Assembly (NCBI GenBank): GCA_031401675.1
Contig: JANNRR010000130.1
Coordinates: 1 to 39,426 of the forward strand
Direction of reading: 5' to 3'
DNA length: 39,426 nt
Source: JANNRR01 sp031401675
Lineage (GTDB): Bacteria > Pseudomonadota > Alphaproteobacteria > Rhodobacterales > Rhodobacteraceae
The notes beneath the pieces were generated by a model, which was not told the DNA's origin, did not search any database, and saw only the letters and a program-made list of their open reading frames with translations. The translations under genes were made by a program, and so were the position numbers. Shown piece after piece: positions 37,454-39,426 of this stretch (position 1 is its first letter; each line of letters begins with the position of its first letter).

Positions 37454-38328
37454 AGTTCAGGAAAGCTGATGCCAAGATGCGCCGCCTGTTCAGGGGCAAG
37501 CGATGTCGGCGTCATCCCGGGTTGGGTGTTGGTTTCCAGCAGGATCAGGCCGGCAAGCCCCCTGGCCTCGTCCCAGCGGAAATCGGTCCGCGACAGGCCG
37601 CGGCAGCCCAGAACCTCGTGCGCCCGCAGCGCATGATCGAGGCAGGCGGCAAAGACCGGGGTCGGAACATCGGCCGGCAGCACGTGCCGCGACCCGCCGG
37701 GCTTGTACTTGGCATCGTAGTCGTACCAGCCGTCGGTCAGGATGTCGGTCACGGTCAAGGCGCGGTCGCCCATCACTGTCGTGGTCAGTTCGCGCCCCGG
37801 CGCATAGGCCTCGACCATCACCTGATCCGGCATCGTTTCGGCCAGCTGTGGTGGTCCGTTCGCCGCGGCGTGGACAATGTAGACACCGACCGACGAGCCC
37901 TCGGCGTTGGGCTTCACTACATATGGTGGCGGCATCACGTGCCGGGTACGCACCTCGGCGGCTGGGGCGATCAGGCTGTCGACGACAGGCAGGCCGGCCG
38001 TCCGGTAGGCCGCCTTGGTGCGGGTCTTGTCCATCGCCAGCGCCGACGCCAGCACGCCGGAGTGGGTATAGGGGATGCGCAGCCATTCCAACAGGCCCTG
38101 GACACAGCCATCCTCGCCCCAGCGACCATGCAGGGCATTGAAGGCGACATCGGGGGCAAGGGCGGCAAGACGCTGGGCAAGGTCTGGACCGGCGTCCACC
38201 TCCACCACCGTGTAGCCTGATACCCTCAGGGCAGCAGCGCATTCGCGCCCCGATACCAAGGACACCTCCCGTTCTGCGGAAGGCCCACCCATCAGTACCG
38301 CCACCGTAAGGGCTGCCCTGCTCGACAT
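37414..38328 (-). CDS. ddl: D-alanine--D-alanine ligase
   Basis: Ddl (EC 6.3.2.4) joins two D-Ala with ATP for the peptidoglycan stem. The 304-residue ATP-grasp enzyme shows VAVLMGGPSAEREVSLVSG (first D-Ala site), GRWGEDGCVQGLLEWLRIPY, ALAMDKTRTK, PYVVKPNAEGSSVGV (ATP lid), DYDAKYKPGGSRHVLPA (omega loop with Tyr-Lys) and the metal-binding end RTDF … LLETNTQPGMT. ATG 38328 with GAGGCGGGG upstream gives the usual N-terminus. The Tyr in the omega loop marks a D-Ala-D-Ala rather than D-Ala-D-Lac enzyme. The stop lies inside the start region of ftsQ; murB precedes it by 39 bases. Confidence 0.96.
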   Translation of the reverse strand: MSSRAALTVAVLMGGPSAEREVSLVSGRECAAALRVSGYTVVEVDAGPDLAQRLAALAPDVAFNALHGRWGEDGCVQGLLEWLRIPYTHSGVLASALAMDKTRTKAAYRTAGLPVVDSLIAPAAEVRTRHVMPPPYVVKPNAEGSSVGVYIVHAAANGPPQLAETMPDQVMVEAYAPGRELTTTVMGDRALTVTDILTDGWYDYDAKYKPGGSRHVLPADVPTPVFAACLDHALRAHEVLGCRGLSRTDFRWDEARGLAGLILLETNTQPGMTPTSLAPEQAAHLGISFPELCAWIVEDASCNR

Positions 38329-38367
38329 GCCCCGCCTCGTCTGGTTCAAGCCATTGATGGCTTGCTA

Positions 38368-39297
38368 TTATTTTGTGTCGTCGTCTGCCGCCGGGGCTGG
38401 TTCGCCAACCCTCATGATTTCCCACTCTAGCGTCAAACCGGACTGTTTGAAAACCCTCTTTCTGACTTCCTCGCCCAATCCCTCCAGATCAGCGGCAGTT
38501 GCGCCACCGGTATTGATCAGAAAATTGGAATGCATCGGCGACATTTGCGCCCCGCCAAGGGTGGCGCCGCGCATTCCGGCGTCGTCTATCAGCTTCCAGG
38601 CCTTCAACTCGTGGGTATCATCGGGTTGGCCAGTCGATGAGAAACCGGCGGGGTTGCGAAAGGTGGAACCGGCGGAGCGGTCGCGGGTCGGTTGCGACGC
38701 GTCGCGTCTGGCGATCTGGGATTGCATTTTTGTTGCAAGGGTTTGCGGGTCGCCGGTTGGGCCTTGCAGGGTGACCTCGGTGATGATCGCGCCTTCGGGC
38801 AGGTTGGATTGGCGGTAGCGGAAGTCGAGGTCCTTCGCCGTCATTGTGCGGATTTCGCCTTGCCGGTCAACGACTTGGGCGGCGACGAAATGATCTGCCG
38901 TGTAACTGCCATAACAGCCTGCGTTCATGCGGACCGCGCCGCCGATGGACCCGGGGATGGTGCGCAGATAGGTGAGGTCGATCCCGGCCTCGGCGGCCTT
39001 TCGCGCCACATGCGCATCCAGTGCTGCGGCACCGGCGGTGACAGTTTGTCCTGTGATATCAATGGCATTGAAGCCGCGGCCAAGGCGGATGACCACGGCA
39101 CGGATACCGCCGTCGCGCACGATCAGGTTGGAGCCGACACCGATGGGAAAGATGGGAATTTCGGGGGGCAAGGCTTTGAGAAAGCTGGTCAAATCCTCGA
39201 CGTCGGCGGGCTGGAACAGGTAATCCGCCGGACCGCCGACCCGCAGCCATGTCAGGTCCGCGAGGGGACGGTTCGAGTTGCCACTGAAGATCTTCAC
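38368..39297 (-). CDS. murB: UDP-N-acetylenolpyruvoylglucosamine reductase MurB
   Basis: MurB (EC 1.3.1.98) is the FAD enzyme that reduces enolpyruvyl-UDP-GlcNAc to UDP-MurNAc with NADPH. The 309-residue protein has the FAD-binding IFPIGVGSNLIVRDGG and YLRTIPGSIGGAVRMNAGCYG, the general acid Ser211 in AGSTFRNPAG and a C-terminal Glu (293) in LEWEIMRVG. I start at GTG 39297 (VKIFSGNSNRPLADLTWLRVGG), which gives the usual family length; an upstream in-frame GTG at 39417 would add 40 residues of non-conserved sequence. GTG 39297 has no clear ribosome-binding site of its own but overlaps the stop of a short ORF that does, which suggests coupled translation. murC is expected to the right, outside the window. 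Confidence 0.94.
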   Translation of the reverse strand: MKIFSGNSNRPLADLTWLRVGGPADYLFQPADVEDLTSFLKALPPEIPIFPIGVGSNLIVRDGGIRAVVIRLGRGFNAIDITGQTVTAGAAALDAHVARKAAEAGIDLTYLRTIPGSIGGAVRMNAGCYGSYTADHFVAAQVVDRQGEIRTMTAKDLDFRYRQSNLPEGAIITEVTLQGPTGDPQTLATKMQSQIARRDASQPTRDRSAGSTFRNPAGFSSTGQPDDTHELKAWKLIDDAGMRGATLGGAQMSPMHSNFLINTGGATAADLEGLGEEVRKRVFKQSGLTLEWEIMRVGEPAPAADDDTK

Positions 39298-39329
39298 GGG
39301 TTTCGCTGCTCGGGGGGTTGGGCTGCCAT
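39294..39329 (-). CDS. Possible 11-codon leader ORF coupled to murB
   Basis: ATG at 39329 is preceded by GGAGGGCGAG, the GGAGG at 39339-39335 being five bases away, one of the best ribosome-binding sites in the window. The frame reads MAAQPPEQRNP and stops at TGA 39296-39294, which overlaps the murB GTG in the string GTGA. The peptide itself resembles nothing known. It may exist only to bring ribosomes to murB. Confidence 0.35.
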   Translation of the reverse strand: MAAQPPEQRNP

Positions 39330-39426
39330 CTCGCCCTCCAGGCCGGAGGACGAAGGGCGGATCGAGCCTAAGCGGGGTGGGCTCCCACGGCCAAGCGGTT
39401 TGTCGCCCGATTGTCACCCCTCGGAC
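39298..39426. other. Region upstream of murB to window edge
   Basis: It contains a short inverted pair CCTCC/GGAGG (39335-39349) that can fold over the strong ribosome-binding site of the mini-ORF, and at the very edge, on the minus strand, GAGGGGTGA, which could be the last codons and stop of the upstream gene. The sequence otherwise looks non-coding. Confidence 0.4.

Noticed and set aside
39298..39417. Longer murB from GTG 39417
   Set aside because: The extra 40 residues are Pro/Arg-rich and not expected for MurB; GTG 39297 gives the normal length.
1..39426. CRISPR array, tRNA, rRNA, prophage or insertion sequence
   Set aside because: No regularly spaced repeats, cloverleaf, rRNA-like sequence, integrase or transposase was seen.

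Overview
Almost all of this window (about 506-39426) is GC-rich DNA of an alphaproteobacterium, most likely a member of the Rhodobacterales (Rhodobacteraceae/Paracoccaceae). The signs are the style of the proteins, the bolA / J-domain gene / cobS / cobT neighbourhood, and a murB-ddl-ftsQ-ftsA-ftsZ-lpxC-bamD-recN run. The first ~505 bases are different: AT-rich, with the end of an acyl-CoA synthetase and the start of a GNAT acetyltransferase, both Bacteroidota-like. The switch falls inside two genes, cutting both the GNAT and pntA in mid-frame. I read it as a chimeric join (assembly or cloning) rather than natural transfer.

Layout. 499-2663: truncated pntA, a small integral-membrane methyltransferase-like gene, a VOC protein. 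2817-5361: a tightly coupled tryptophan-to-kynurenine unit, kynU - GNAT - kynA, with no formamidase gene. 5479-7821: a lipoprotein L,D-transpeptidase convergent with a non-pyrrolysine MttB-family methyltransferase. 8261-10395: a leftward set of D-lyxose-isomerase-like cupin, HemG-like flavodoxin and class I amidotransferase (peptidase C26). 10728-16447: malate synthase G divergent from pepN, which overlaps an SDR gene. 16530-18817: an SLT-type lipoprotein divergent from gatB. 18887-20101: an HxlR-type regulator divergent from a DUF1330 gene. 20520-22056: DUF4177 protein, BolA (opposite strand) and a C-terminal J-domain protein. 22715-27272: cobS and cobT of the aerobic cobaltochelatase, separated by 1.7 kb holding a secreted hypothetical protein, decayed sequence and an opposite-strand FMN reductase. 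27272-29526: an Xaa-Pro aminopeptidase coupled to cobT, then a DUF427 protein.

29575-39426: the leftward cell-envelope and division block. Reading in the direction of transcription it runs murB, ddl, ftsQ, ftsA, ftsZ (the end of the classical dcw cluster), a strong intrinsic terminator, lpxC, bamD, recN. These genes make peptidoglycan precursors, build the divisome, commit to lipid A synthesis and assemble outer-membrane proteins. ddl-ftsQ-ftsA overlap one another. ftsZ has its own candidate promoter, whose -10 hexamer overlaps a GANTC (CcrM-type) site.

I see no phage, transposase, CRISPR array, tRNA or rRNA. No clearly new multi-gene system is evident. The best leads are the GNAT embedded in the kynurenine operon, the GANTC-overlapped ftsZ promoter, a mini-ORF coupled to murB, an orphan MttB homologue, and several small repeats and dyads in intergenic DNA.
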